Of a stretch of 64,000 nt of DNA, positions 20,800 through 29,364 are shown piece by piece. A model generated the notes under the pieces. That model saw only the letters and a program-made list of their open reading frames with translations. It ran no database searches and was not told the DNA's origin. The translations under genes were made by a program, and so were the position numbers. The stretch comes from Ilumatobacter sp. (GTDB lineage Bacteria > Actinomycetota > Acidimicrobiia > Acidimicrobiales > Ilumatobacteraceae), in NCBI RefSeq assembly GCF_030065885.1, contig NZ_JASJCS010000005.1, positions 18,239-82,238 on the forward strand. The letters run 5' to 3'. The number at the start of each line of letters is the position of its first letter. The first letter of the stretch is position 1.

Positions 20800-20805
20800 C
20801 GCACC

Positions 20806-20850
20806 AGTGTACGAGCCGTGCGCCGCCGGCTGCGGGGCCGAGGTTACGGT
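20806..20850. promoter_or_regulatory. Face-to-face leaderless promoters of ddn-like gene and udp
   Basis: TACACT on the minus strand (20811-20806) lies six bases from the ddn-like ATG. TACGGT on the plus strand (20845-20850) lies six bases from the udp ATG. The two -10 elements are 33 bases apart, so polymerases would compete or a single regulator could act on both. Confidence 0.5.
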
Positions 20851-20856
20851 GTGGGC

Positions 20857-21618
20857 ATGGCCGATGTCTTCCACCTCGCGCTCGAACGCGGCGATCTGCA
20901 GGACGCTGCCGTCGCCATCCTGCCCGGGGACCCGGGGCGCGTCGGCAAGATCGCCGAGCGGTTCGACGGCCAGACGCAGCTCGCCGCGAACCGCGAGTAC
21001 ACGAGCGCGCTGGGCCACGCCGGCGACGCGCGGGTCGTCGTGTGTTCGACCGGCATCGGTGGACCGTCGACGTCGATCGCCGTCGAAGAGCTCGCACAGC
21101 TGGGCGTCCGGACCTTCCTGCGCGTCGGCACCACCGGCGCGATCCGGTCCGACATCGACATCGCCGACGTGATCGTCACCACGGGCGCGGTCCGCCTCGA
21201 CGGAGCCAGCCAGCACTTCGCCCCGCTCGAGTACCCCGCCGTCGCCTCGCACGACTGCACCACCGCGCTCGTCGCTGCGGCACGCAACACCGGCGTCACG
21301 GCACATGTCGGCATCACGGTGTCATCCGACACCTTCTACCCGGGCCAAGAGCGATACGACACGGTCTCGGGGTTCGTTCCCCGGCATCTGCGCGGGAGCC
21401 GCGACGAGTGGGCGGCCCTGCACGTCCTCAACTACGAGATGGAGGGGGCGACACTGTTCACGATGTGCGCCGCCAACGGCTGGCGGGCCGGCATGGTCAG
21501 CGGTGTGCTCGTCAACCGGACCGTGCAGGAGATCCCCGACGAGGCGACCCACGACCAGGTCGAAGACGCCGCCGTCCGCGTGGTCGTCGAAGCCGCCCGC
21601 ACCCTCGCCGCGGGCTGA
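20857..21618 (+). CDS. udp: Uridine phosphorylase
   Basis: The 253-residue protein is the same length as E. coli Udp and shares its long signature segments almost residue for residue, including AILPGDPGRVGKIA, VCSTGIGGPSTSIAVEELA, FLRVGTTGAIR, RLDGASQHFAPLE, SSDTFYPGQERYDT and NYEMEGATLFTMCA. It cleaves uridine with phosphate to uracil and ribose 1-phosphate for pyrimidine salvage, acting as a hexamer in the cytoplasm. Such close resemblance to the gammaproteobacterial enzyme is unexpected in an actinobacterium and may reflect transfer. An ATG at 20857 with a -10 element six bases upstream fixes the start. It appears monocistronic. Confidence 0.96.
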   Translation: MADVFHLALERGDLQDAAVAILPGDPGRVGKIAERFDGQTQLAANREYTSALGHAGDARVVVCSTGIGGPSTSIAVEELAQLGVRTFLRVGTTGAIRSDIDIADVIVTTGAVRLDGASQHFAPLEYPAVASHDCTTALVAAARNTGVTAHVGITVSSDTFYPGQERYDTVSGFVPRHLRGSRDEWAALHVLNYEMEGATLFTMCAANGWRAGMVSGVLVNRTVQEIPDEATHDQVEDAAVRVVVEAARTLAAG

Positions 21619-21920
21619 GACGCCCCACTCTCCGACCCGGACGACAGCGGTCGGCCGTGCGGGCGAACCCGATCCGGCTCGGCCGTGTTGTGGGACCGCG
21701 TCGCACGGCCGAGGTGGGTGAGCGTCGAAGCGGCGGCGCCAAGGGCGGCAGAGCGGAGACGGCAACTCGGTCAGGCCAAGCCGGTCATCTTGCCCCACTC
21801 GACCGCGCTCGCACGGGCGAGGAGGCGAGGAGCGCGCCAGTTCTCTGCGAGAACTGGTTCGCAGCCGAGCTCCCGCAGGGCCGGAGCCAATGGCTCGGCC
21901 ACGTGCGTGGCCCGTTGCAG
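21619..21920. other. 302-bp gene-free region with a dispersed repeat and a strong hairpin
   Basis: No credible gene lies between udp and the convergent DUF3048 gene. It contains one copy of a repeat also found at 43510 (GTGGGTGAGCGTCGAAGC at 21714-21731, then GGAGACGGC 21755-21763). It also has a perfect inverted repeat, CCAGTTCTC-TGC-GAGAACTGG, at 21837-21857, followed by a bulged stem (GGCCGGAGCC-AAT-GGCTCGGCC, 21880-21901). The hairpins lie 20-85 bases past the stop of the minus-strand lipoprotein gene and could terminate it. Confidence 0.6.
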
Positions 21921-23027
21921 CTAGCGCCAGGCGAGGTTCTCGGCCTGGTTGCGGGGCACTTCGACCCAGGTGCGCCCCGGTTGGAGGCGGATCTCGTTGA
22001 GGTCGTCGATGTTGTCGTACAGGCCGAACGGGCTCGTCGGCTCGAACCGCAACCACACGCCGAGGTGGAACGTGCCGCCGGTGAACACGACGACGGGGTT
22101 CGAGCCGAGCACCTGGGCGTCGGGGTTGCCGTCGAAGACGTTCCGCCCGTAGTCGGCCAGCATCACGACGACGTTGTCGGTCCACACCGGGACGACGTCG
22201 TCACCGTCCTCGGTGGTGTGCTCACGACCGTTCTGCTCGCGGAAGTAGCGGCCCGACTCGGGGTCGTACTCCCAGCGCACCTCGGTCGAGTCGAGGGTGA
22301 TCTCGATGATCGTGGCCGGATCGCCGGTGAGCTCTTCACCGGGGCGCAGGTACGAGAACAGGAGCGGGGGCCGGCCGGCCTCGTCGGTGGTCTGGGCCCA
22401 GAGCACCTCGGTGCTCGAGAAGAGGTTGTTCGCATCACGTCGTCCCGGTCGGCGGTAGTAGCCGCTCGAGAAGACGGCGTTCAGGTCGACGAGATCGGAC
22501 TCGCGCACCGCACGGGTCACCGCCGGGTTGCCGCCGCTCCATGCGAACAGCGGCCGGTCGAGCGCCCGCAGCAGCTCGATGTCCTGGGCCCGTCCCGAGC
22601 GGATCGGCCCGACCGGGTCGTTGCCCTCGGAGTGGTAGATCGCAGCGAGCCGGGTGACGTTGTCGTTGATGATCTGCTCGATCACGAGGTCGGCGCGGTT
22701 GAGTCCGGACTGCGGGATGACCGACTGCGGCGCGTTGGTGATCTTGACCACCAGCGCCGGGCGGTCGGGCACCTCGGACGGGTCCGAGATCGGCTCGCCC
22801 GTGAGCGGCATGCGCGGGACGTCGGGAATCGTCGTGCTGGGCGCCGGGGGCAACGTCGTCGTGCTCGTCGTCGGAGGCAACGTGGTCGTGGTGGACGTGC
22901 TGGTCGACGTCGGCGGCACCGTCGGCTCGGTGCTGGATGCGACGGCCTCGTCCTCACCCCCCGAGCAGGCGGGGGCGAGCAGGGCGATGGCGACGAGCGA
23001 GCCCGTCAGGATGGGGGTTCGGTTCAC
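21921..23027 (-). CDS. DUF3048-family lipoprotein (YerB-like)
   Basis: The 368-residue product starts with a signal peptide ending LLAPACSGG, a plausible though weak lipobox, followed by a threonine/proline-rich linker (about residues 30-70). The body matches the DUF3048 family typified by Bacillus YerB, with VVKITNAPQSVIPQSGLNRADLVIEQ and GPIRSGRAQDIELL. The family's function is unknown; location outside the membrane is likely. The GTG start overlaps the stop of htpX (GTGA, 23024-23027), making it the third gene of a lemA-htpX-DUF3048 operon. This suggests a role in envelope or protein quality control, by association only. Confidence 0.85.
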   Translation of the reverse strand: MNRTPILTGSLVAIALLAPACSGGEDEAVASSTEPTVPPTSTSTSTTTTLPPTTSTTTLPPAPSTTIPDVPRMPLTGEPISDPSEVPDRPALVVKITNAPQSVIPQSGLNRADLVIEQIINDNVTRLAAIYHSEGNDPVGPIRSGRAQDIELLRALDRPLFAWSGGNPAVTRAVRESDLVDLNAVFSSGYYRRPGRRDANNLFSSTEVLWAQTTDEAGRPPLLFSYLRPGEELTGDPATIIEITLDSTEVRWEYDPESGRYFREQNGREHTTEDGDDVVPVWTDNVVVMLADYGRNVFDGNPDAQVLGSNPVVVFTGGTFHLGVWLRFEPTSPFGLYDNIDDLNEIRLQPGRTWVEVPRNQAENLAWR

Positions 23028-23929
23028 AGTTCTCTCAGGAGTGCGATTCGCTCTTCGAGCGGCGGGTGTGTGTTGAACAGTCGATGCGTGCCGCCCAATC
23101 GACCGCGGTCGCCCACTCCGCTCATCGGCTGTTCGATCCACAAGTGTGCCGTAGCGGTGGACGCAGAATGCGTCACCGTCGTGTCTTCCTGGAGCTTTTC
23201 GAGCGCCGAGATGAGCCCGGGCGGGTATCGCGTCATCTGGCAGGCGCTGACGTCGGCGAGGGTCTCACGTTGGCGCGAGATCGCGGCCTGCATCACCTTG
23301 GCGATGATCGGGGCGAGGATCAGCAGGGCGAAGCCGACCAGCGCGAGCGGGTTGTTGTGGTTGCCACGGTCACCCGAGCGCCGGACGCGGCCGCCGTTCC
23401 ACCACATCGCGCGGATCGCGATGTCGCTGATCAGCGCGACCGCGCCGACCATGGTGACGGCGAGCGTCGAGATCAGGATGTCGTAGTTGCGGATGTGACT
23501 GAGCTCGTGGGCGACGACGCCCTCGAGCTCGACGCGGTTCAGCTTCTCGAGCAGGCCGGTGGTGACGGCGATCGACGCATGCTTGGGGTTGCGACCCGTG
23601 GCGAACGCGTTGGGTGCCGGGTCGTCGACGATGTACACGCCCGGCTTCGGAAGGCCGCTCGCGATGCACAGCCCCTCGACGAGATTGTGGAGACGGGCGT
23701 ACTCCTGCGGGTCGGCGGGCCTCGCCCGGCTGACAGCGAGGGCGATCGCATCGGACTTCCAGTAGCTGCCGAACGCGACGACGCCGCCGATGACGAGTGC
23801 GACGATCGTGACCGGGATGCCGCCGCCGAACGCCAAGCCGAACGCGGCGCCGACGAGGCCGACGACGACGACGAAGCCGACGACCAGCAGGACACTACGC
23901 CGCTTGTTGGATTGGATGAGCTCGTACAT
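23024..23929 (-). CDS. htpX: M48-family membrane zinc protease (HtpX-like)
   Basis: The 301-residue protein has two N-terminal membrane helices, the zinc motif HELSH (in GVVAHELSHIRNYD), two further hydrophobic segments after it, and a third-ligand Glu in RQRETLADVSA. This is the topology of HtpX, which degrades damaged membrane proteins at the cytoplasmic face. In classical HtpX the third-ligand motif is ExxAD with a tyrosine; here it reads ETLAD, still acceptable. It lies 20 bases downstream of lemA and overlaps the DUF3048 gene. The lemA-htpX pairing is widespread in bacteria, supporting both calls. Confidence 0.93.
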   Translation of the reverse strand: MYELIQSNKRRSVLLVVGFVVVVGLVGAAFGLAFGGGIPVTIVALVIGGVVAFGSYWKSDAIALAVSRARPADPQEYARLHNLVEGLCIASGLPKPGVYIVDDPAPNAFATGRNPKHASIAVTTGLLEKLNRVELEGVVAHELSHIRNYDILISTLAVTMVGAVALISDIAIRAMWWNGGRVRRSGDRGNHNNPLALVGFALLILAPIIAKVMQAAISRQRETLADVSACQMTRYPPGLISALEKLQEDTTVTHSASTATAHLWIEQPMSGVGDRGRLGGTHRLFNTHPPLEERIALLREL

Positions 23930-23949
23930 GCCGGGGGGTCAGCGACGAC

Positions 23950-24504
23950 TCAGAACTCGACCGTCGGGGCCGAGCGGGCGGCCTCGTCGGCCTCGAAGTA
24001 CTCACGGCGCTCGAACTTGAGCATCCGGGCGAAGTACATCGTCGGGAACTGCTGGAGCTTGTTGTTGTAGCCCAGCACGCTGTCGTTGTAGAACTGCCGC
24101 GCGTAGGCCACCCGCCCCTCGGTCGCCGTCAGCTCCTCCTGCAGCGCCAGGAAGTTCTGGTTGGCCTTGAGGTCGGGATACGCCTCGCCGAGCGCGAACA
24201 GCTGTCGCAGCGTGCCGGTCAGCATGTTCTCGGCCTGGGCCTGCGCGGCGGGCGTGTCGGGCGCCTCGACGGCGGCGTTGCGGGCCCGGATGACCGCGTC
24301 GAGCGTCTCCTTCTCGTGGGCGGCGTAGCCCTTGACGGTCTCGACGAGGTTGGGGATCAGGTTGAGGCGGCGCTTGAGCTGCACGTCGATCTGCGACCAC
24401 GCGTTCTCGATCTGGTTCCGGCGGCGAATGAGTCCGTTGTAGGCGCTGATCAGGTATGCAGCAAGCACGACCAGCACGATCACCAGGATGATGACGATCC
24501 ACAT
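23950..24504 (-). CDS. lemA: LemA-family protein
   Basis: The 184-residue product has a single N-terminal membrane helix, with a short outside segment, followed by a long helical domain containing the family hallmarks SAYNGLIRRRNQIENAWSQI (read from about residue 20), DVQLKRRLNLIPNLVETVKGYA and LGEAYPDLKANQNFL. LemA proteins are small membrane-anchored helical bundles of uncertain function, often encoded next to M48 proteases as here. A -10-like TACACT (24519-24514) is nine bases before the ATG. It heads the lemA-htpX-DUF3048 operon. Confidence 0.93.
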   Translation of the reverse strand: MWIVIILVIVLVVLAAYLISAYNGLIRRRNQIENAWSQIDVQLKRRLNLIPNLVETVKGYAAHEKETLDAVIRARNAAVEAPDTPAAQAQAENMLTGTLRQLFALGEAYPDLKANQNFLALQEELTATEGRVAYARQFYNDSVLGYNNKLQQFPTMYFARMLKFERREYFEADEAARSAPTVEF

Positions 24505-24565
24505 AGGGCGCCCAGTGTACGGGGCCGACCCGGCGTGTTGGCCGATGCTCGGCGCGCGGCGTCCG

Positions 24566-25642
24566 CTACATCACCAGCTGGTCGTAGATCGCCACGTACT
24601 CGGCGGCGAGCCGTGACATCGCGAAGTCGTCGGCCCGCCGCGTGCCGTGCGCGACGAGCTGCGCGGCGAGCGTTCGGTCCTGGAGGACCCGGCGGAGCGC
24701 TGTCGCCAAGGCTTCGACGTCGCCCGGTGGGACGAGCACCGCATCGACGCCGTCGGTCGCCACGTTGCGGTAGCCGTCGAGCGCACTGGCGACGACCGGT
24801 GTGCCGGCCGCCATCGCCTCGATCAGCACCACCCCGAACGACTCGCCGTGCAACGACGGGGCACAGAAGACGGACGCCCCGCGCAGGCGCGCCACCTTGT
24901 CGGCTTCGGAGATGCGTCCGAGCCATTCGAGCCGGCGGTCGTCGCCGTACTCGTCGCGCAGCCGAGCGGTATCGGGGCCGTCACCTGCCACCCAGCAGGT
25001 CACATCGAGGTCGAGGGTGCGCAGCGCCGCCAGCAGCACGTCGAGCCCCTTGCGCTCCTCGTGACGGCCGAGGAAGAAGATCGCCGGCCGGTCGTGCTGC
25101 TGCGGTCGTGCGGCCCGGATCTCGGTCGTCTCGACCCCGTTGAACAGCTTCTCGTACTCGCCGCCGAGATACCCCTGCACCAGCGCCAGAGCGTCCTTCG
25201 AGACGACGACCTTGTGGTCGATGCGGTCGAGCAGCCGTCTCAGCATCGGCGCGAGGATGCGGTAGCTGCTCGATCGTCCCGCCGCGTGGAACGTGCCGAC
25301 GATCGGCGCAGTGTGGAGCGTGACGGTCGTGATCGCCGGACCCGGTGCGAGCGGCTCGTGCACGTGCAGGACGTCGAAGCCCTCGTCGCGGAGGACGCGG
25401 GCGGTCCGCAGTGCCGCGGACGGATCGGGCGCGACCGGCGCCACCGAGCCGTTGGCGGCGGTCGGCAGGCTGTCGCCGAGCGGCGTGACGAAGGGTTCGG
25501 GCGGGGGGCCGTCGCAGGGACCGAGCACCCGGACCTCGTGGCCGGCGCGCCGCAGCTCGCGGGCGAGGCCGAGCACCTGGGCCTGCACGCCGCCGGGGAT
25601 CGACAGGCTGTACGGGCACACCATCCCGACGCGGAAGCTCAC
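24566..25642 (-). CDS. pimA: Phosphatidylinositol alpha-mannosyltransferase (PimA-like, GT4)
   Basis: The 358-residue GT-B glycosyltransferase matches PimA, which adds the first mannose from GDP-mannose to phosphatidyl-myo-inositol at the cytoplasmic face of the membrane. Visible elements include CPYSLSIPGGVQAQV near the N-terminus, FHAAGRSSSYRILAP, GRHEERKGLDVLL and the donor-site ESFGVVLIEAMAAGTPVVAS. Context supports the call: pgsA- and patA-like genes lie upstream in the same direction, as in mycobacteria, although a GGDEF-EAL gene intervenes. A -10-like TACGGT (25655-25650) seven bases before the GTG start suggests its own leaderless promoter. Confidence 0.88.
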   Translation of the reverse strand: MSFRVGMVCPYSLSIPGGVQAQVLGLARELRRAGHEVRVLGPCDGPPPEPFVTPLGDSLPTAANGSVAPVAPDPSAALRTARVLRDEGFDVLHVHEPLAPGPAITTVTLHTAPIVGTFHAAGRSSSYRILAPMLRRLLDRIDHKVVVSKDALALVQGYLGGEYEKLFNGVETTEIRAARPQQHDRPAIFFLGRHEERKGLDVLLAALRTLDLDVTCWVAGDGPDTARLRDEYGDDRRLEWLGRISEADKVARLRGASVFCAPSLHGESFGVVLIEAMAAGTPVVASALDGYRNVATDGVDAVLVPPGDVEALATALRRVLQDRTLAAQLVAHGTRRADDFAMSRLAAEYVAIYDQLVM

Positions 25643-25649
25643 GGCTGCG

Positions 25650-25655
25650 ACCGTA
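25650..25655 (-). promoter_or_regulatory. -10-like element for pimA
   Basis: TACGGT on the minus strand ends seven bases before the GTG at 25642, indicating that pimA can be transcribed independently of the upstream GGDEF-EAL gene. Confidence 0.45.
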
Positions 25656-25710
25656 ACGCAGTCATCGACTCCACGATGCGGGCCGGTCGACGGAGCCCGG
25701 CCGACGCGGT

Positions 25711-28332
25711 TCAGACCAGAGCGGCGTCGGGCTGCCCGAAGCGCCGGTCGAGCTCGGCCGCCTCCAGGGGGTGCGAGAGCAGGTAGCCCTGCCCGAGGTC
25801 ACAGCCGTAGCGGCGGAGCTCACGCAGTTGCAGGGTCGTCTCGATGCCCTCGGCGACCGTGAGCAGGTCGAGCGACTCGGCGGTCTGCAGGATCGTTCTC
25901 GCCAGCGTGTTGCCGCGCGGGTCGCGACCGAACTCCTCGATCGACTGCCGGTCGATCTTCAGCAGGTCGACCGGGTGTCGCTGCAGGTAGCTCAGCGAGC
26001 AGTAGCCGGCGCCGAAGTCGTCGACGGCGAACCTGAACCCGATCTCGCGGAGGCGGCGGACCGTCTCGGTCGCCCGATCCCCTTCGTCGACCAGCACGGT
26101 CTCGGTGATCTCGAAGATGACGACGCTCGGGTCGACGTGGTGGCGGTCGACGATCGCGGCGACGCGGTCGACGAAGTCCGCCTGCCGGATCTGGACGGCC
26201 GAGATGTTCACGCTGAGGTAGAGGTTGGGGCGCCAGCGCGCCGCCTGGGCCAGCGCCTGTTCGAGGACCCAGTAGCCGATCGGGACGATCAGGCCCGACC
26301 GCTCGGCGATCGGCACGAACTCACCGGCCGGCACGTCGCCGTGCTCGGGGTGGTGCCAGCGGATCAGCGCCTCGGCGCCCGTGACCTGACCACTTCGCAT
26401 GTCGACGAACGGCATGTACACCAATCGCAGCTGCTGCTTGTCGAGGGCTTCGCCGAGCTCGCCGCGGTACTCGAGATGCTTCGTCGCGACGAGCCGCATC
26501 GCCGGATCGAAGATCCGGATCTGCCCCTTGCCGGCGCGCTTGGCCTCGTACATGGCGATGTCGGCGTCTCGCAGCAGGCTGGTGGTCGACATGCCGGGTG
26601 TTGCAACCGCGACGCCCACGCTGGCCAGCACGGCGACGTCGTACCCGGCGATCGAGACCGGCTCGCGGAGGTTGTCGAGGAGCCGCTCAGCGACGTCGAT
26701 GGCGCGCTCGATGCCGCCGCGGTCCTCGAGCAGGATCGCGAACTCGTCGCCGCCGAGCCGTGCGGCGGTGTCACCGCTGCCGGCCGCCCGGCGGATCCGG
26801 TCGGCGACGGTCTTGAGCACCTGGTCGCCGACGCCGTGCCCCAGCACGTCGTTGACGGACTTGAAGTCGTCGAGGTCGACGAAGAGCACCACGACCGGGT
26901 CGGCCTCGGGCCGTGCGACGCGGAGCGCGTGGTCCATCCGGTCGAGGAACAGCGCCCGGTTCGCGAGACCGGTCAGCTCGTCGTGGAAGGCACGGTGGCT
27001 GAGCTGGCGCTCGAGGTTGCGCTGCTCGGTGACGTCGCGGAACGTGGCGACGATGCCGTCGACGGCCGAGCCGCCCACCAGGTTGGCGACGACCACGTCG
27101 GCCTTGCGCTCCTGGCCGTCGGCGTGCACCACGGTGGCCTCGAACTCGACGGTGCCGCCGTGACCGAAGTCGACGAGGCGGGCGAGTTGCCGGCCGGCGC
27201 TGTCGCGCTCGTCCGGCGTGATGATCTCGACGAGGTGGCGTCCGGCCCAACTCTCGGGGTCGTAGCCGAGCGTGGCGCGGAGACCCGGGCTCGCATAGCT
27301 CACCCGGCCGTCCTGGTCGGTCAGCAGCACGACGTCGCTCGAGTGCTCGACCATCGCCGCCAGGCGATCGTGGCCCCGCTGCTCGGTGAGCAGGCGGACC
27401 TGATCGACGAGTCGCCACATACGGGCCAGCGCCAGCACGATGACGCTCACCGTCGCGAGCGAGACGACGAGGAACGACGACGTCGACGACAGGCCGGTCG
27501 CCAACATCAGGATCAAAGCCCCGAGTGGCACCAGCGCCGCGACGAGGAGCCCGAAGATCTGCGACCAATGGACCCGGACCGGACCGCCGGTGTCGACGAT
27601 CACGACCCGCAGCGACGGCAGCGTGACGAGCACGGCGAACAGGATCGGCCCGACCATCGGCGCGGCCGCCGCGAGCGAGGACGGCTCGAAGTCGCCCTCG
27701 TACGAGACCCAACCGGCCGCGGCGTGCCCCGCGCCGAGCGAGGCGAAGGCCAAGGTCATCATCTCGAAGACCGGGCTGCTCCCGTCGCCGGCCGACACGC
27801 GACGTGCGGCGAGGAAGGCGAGCAGTCCGTCCAGCAGCGGCAGGATCCAGATCCACGCCGCGACCTCGAGCGGGAATCCCTCGTCCTCGATCCAGGGACC
27901 CGTGATGCCGAGCCAGATCAGGGCGGTCAGGGCGATCGCGTAGATGATCGGCTCGGAGCCGGCGAGCAGGTCGCGGGAGTGGCGCTGATCCGACGTGATG
28001 CTCGCGACTCCGACGAAGAGCGCAGGATACGCGAGCAACCCGACCGCATGGAACCCACCTGGGAACGACCAGGGCTCGGTCCCGTACCACTCTGCGGAGC
28101 CGACCGCTGTGGCTGCGGTCATCAGCACGAAGCCGACGGCGACCAGGGCCCATGGCACCGGCCGCACCGGCTTGCTGACCACGATCATCGTGAAGACTGC
28201 GAGCGCGGCGAGTGCCGGGGCAGCTGCGAGCAGCCATTCCGCCGCCCGGCTCGGGGGCGCGAGAACGTATGCCACGACGAGTGCCGCGCCTACCAGCGCG
28301 ACACCCAGGGGCGCGACCCGTGAGCGGTTCAT
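25711..28332 (-). CDS. Membrane GGDEF-EAL protein with PAS domain (c-di-GMP turnover)
   Basis: The 873-residue protein begins with about nine membrane helices (residues 1-305), then a PAS domain (about 325-435), a GGDEF domain (about 450-610) and an EAL domain (about 625-865). Both catalytic domains look intact: RLGGDEFAILLED for diguanylate cyclase; and EALIRWHHPE, NISAVQ, EITETV, DDFGAGYCSL, KIDRQ and AEGIET for the phosphodiesterase. The RxxD inhibitory site just before GGDEF is missing its Arg (GSGD), so product inhibition may be absent. The membrane part resembles 7TM-type sensors in character but I cannot name it. It sits between patA and pimA, a position occupied by no such gene in the mycobacterial locus. 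Confidence 0.93.
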   Translation of the reverse strand: MNRSRVAPLGVALVGAALVVAYVLAPPSRAAEWLLAAAPALAALAVFTMIVVSKPVRPVPWALVAVGFVLMTAATAVGSAEWYGTEPWSFPGGFHAVGLLAYPALFVGVASITSDQRHSRDLLAGSEPIIYAIALTALIWLGITGPWIEDEGFPLEVAAWIWILPLLDGLLAFLAARRVSAGDGSSPVFEMMTLAFASLGAGHAAAGWVSYEGDFEPSSLAAAAPMVGPILFAVLVTLPSLRVVIVDTGGPVRVHWSQIFGLLVAALVPLGALILMLATGLSSTSSFLVVSLATVSVIVLALARMWRLVDQVRLLTEQRGHDRLAAMVEHSSDVVLLTDQDGRVSYASPGLRATLGYDPESWAGRHLVEIITPDERDSAGRQLARLVDFGHGGTVEFEATVVHADGQERKADVVVANLVGGSAVDGIVATFRDVTEQRNLERQLSHRAFHDELTGLANRALFLDRMDHALRVARPEADPVVVLFVDLDDFKSVNDVLGHGVGDQVLKTVADRIRRAAGSGDTAARLGGDEFAILLEDRGGIERAIDVAERLLDNLREPVSIAGYDVAVLASVGVAVATPGMSTTSLLRDADIAMYEAKRAGKGQIRIFDPAMRLVATKHLEYRGELGEALDKQQLRLVYMPFVDMRSGQVTGAEALIRWHHPEHGDVPAGEFVPIAERSGLIVPIGYWVLEQALAQAARWRPNLYLSVNISAVQIRQADFVDRVAAIVDRHHVDPSVVIFEITETVLVDEGDRATETVRRLREIGFRFAVDDFGAGYCSLSYLQRHPVDLLKIDRQSIEEFGRDPRGNTLARTILQTAESLDLLTVAEGIETTLQLRELRRYGCDLGQGYLLSHPLEAAELDRRFGQPDAALV

Positions 28333-28434
28333 CAGCTGTTCATCGGCTCCCGGGCGATGCGGGTTGAGTTCGGTCCGCTCGACCCGTGTTCTCCCGGGCC
28401 GATCCCGACCCGTCGGTCCGATCCGGCGACCGGC

Positions 28435-29364
28435 TCACTCGTATCCGGGGTCCGACGGCCAGTTGGGCTGGAACAGGTGCCACTGCTGCGGTGACCGCCT
28501 GATCAGCCCCTCCAGCTCGCGCGCCAGCGCCTGGGTGACGTGGGCGACGTCGGCCCGCAGCCCCTCACCGCTCCGCTCGGCAGCGACCGGGGGGCGGACC
28601 AACCCGAAGTGCCCGTCGGTCCGCTCGGTGAAGTAGACCGCCGTCGGAAGCAGCGGCGCACCCGTCCGCAGAGCGAGCGTCGCCGGCCCGGCGGGCAGCG
28701 TCGTCACCTCCCCGAAGAACTCGACCTCGACACCCGTTCGCTGGATGTCACGGTCGCACAGGAGGCACACGATGTCGTTGCGCCGAAGTGCGCGCAGCAC
28801 CTCGCGGCCTGCGTCGGGACCGAGGGCGACGACGTTCATGCCGAGGGCGGCTCGCAACTCGGCGAACCACTCGAACAGCTCGGGTGGTTCGATCTCCTCG
28901 ACCACGACCGTGAGACCGTGGCCCCGATCGGCGAGCCAGCGGCCGGCCCACTCCCACCCCCCGAGGTGGGGCAACGCCAGGATCGCACCGTTGCCGAGCT
29001 CGAGCGCGTCGAGCACGTGCTGGTAGCCATCAGAGCGCATCCCCCGATCGACCATGCGGACCGGCAGGTGCGGCAAGCGGAAGCTCTCGAGCCAATAGCG
29101 CGTGTACGAATCGAACGCCTCCTGCGCGGCCCGCCGGAGGCGGATCCCCCCGAGGGTCGGGTCGACCCGTCGGAGGTGACGCGTGATCATGGCCCGGCGC
29201 TCGGGGCTGGCGACGTTGGCACCGAGCCCGATCGTCGGCGCGATCCCCTGCGCGGCGAATCCCGGCAGGCCCCGTGCCGCGAGCGCAGCCAGACGGTACC
29301 CACCCATGGTGACGGCGTCGGTCAGGTCACGACCTCGCGACCGCGGCGCCGCCGACGGCGTCAC
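28435..29364 (-). CDS. patA: Phosphatidylinositol mannoside acyltransferase (LpxL/HtrB-fold)
   Basis: The 309-residue protein belongs to the lysophospholipid acyltransferase family of the LpxL/HtrB fold. The catalytic His/Glu pair is visible in LALPHLGGWEWAG, with further family segments LCDRDIQRTGVEVEFFGE and LPAGPATLALRTGAPLLPTAVYF. In mycobacteria the gene in this position encodes PatA, which acylates the 2-linked mannose of PIM using acyl-CoA at the inner face of the membrane. The GTG start overlaps the stop of the pgsA-like gene (GTGA, 29361-29364). No signal peptide is present. The role follows from family plus synteny. Confidence 0.88.
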   Translation of the reverse strand: MTPSAAPRSRGRDLTDAVTMGGYRLAALAARGLPGFAAQGIAPTIGLGANVASPERRAMITRHLRRVDPTLGGIRLRRAAQEAFDSYTRYWLESFRLPHLPVRMVDRGMRSDGYQHVLDALELGNGAILALPHLGGWEWAGRWLADRGHGLTVVVEEIEPPELFEWFAELRAALGMNVVALGPDAGREVLRALRRNDIVCLLCDRDIQRTGVEVEFFGEVTTLPAGPATLALRTGAPLLPTAVYFTERTDGHFGLVRPPVAAERSGEGLRADVAHVTQALARELEGLIRRSPQQWHLFQPNWPSDPGYE

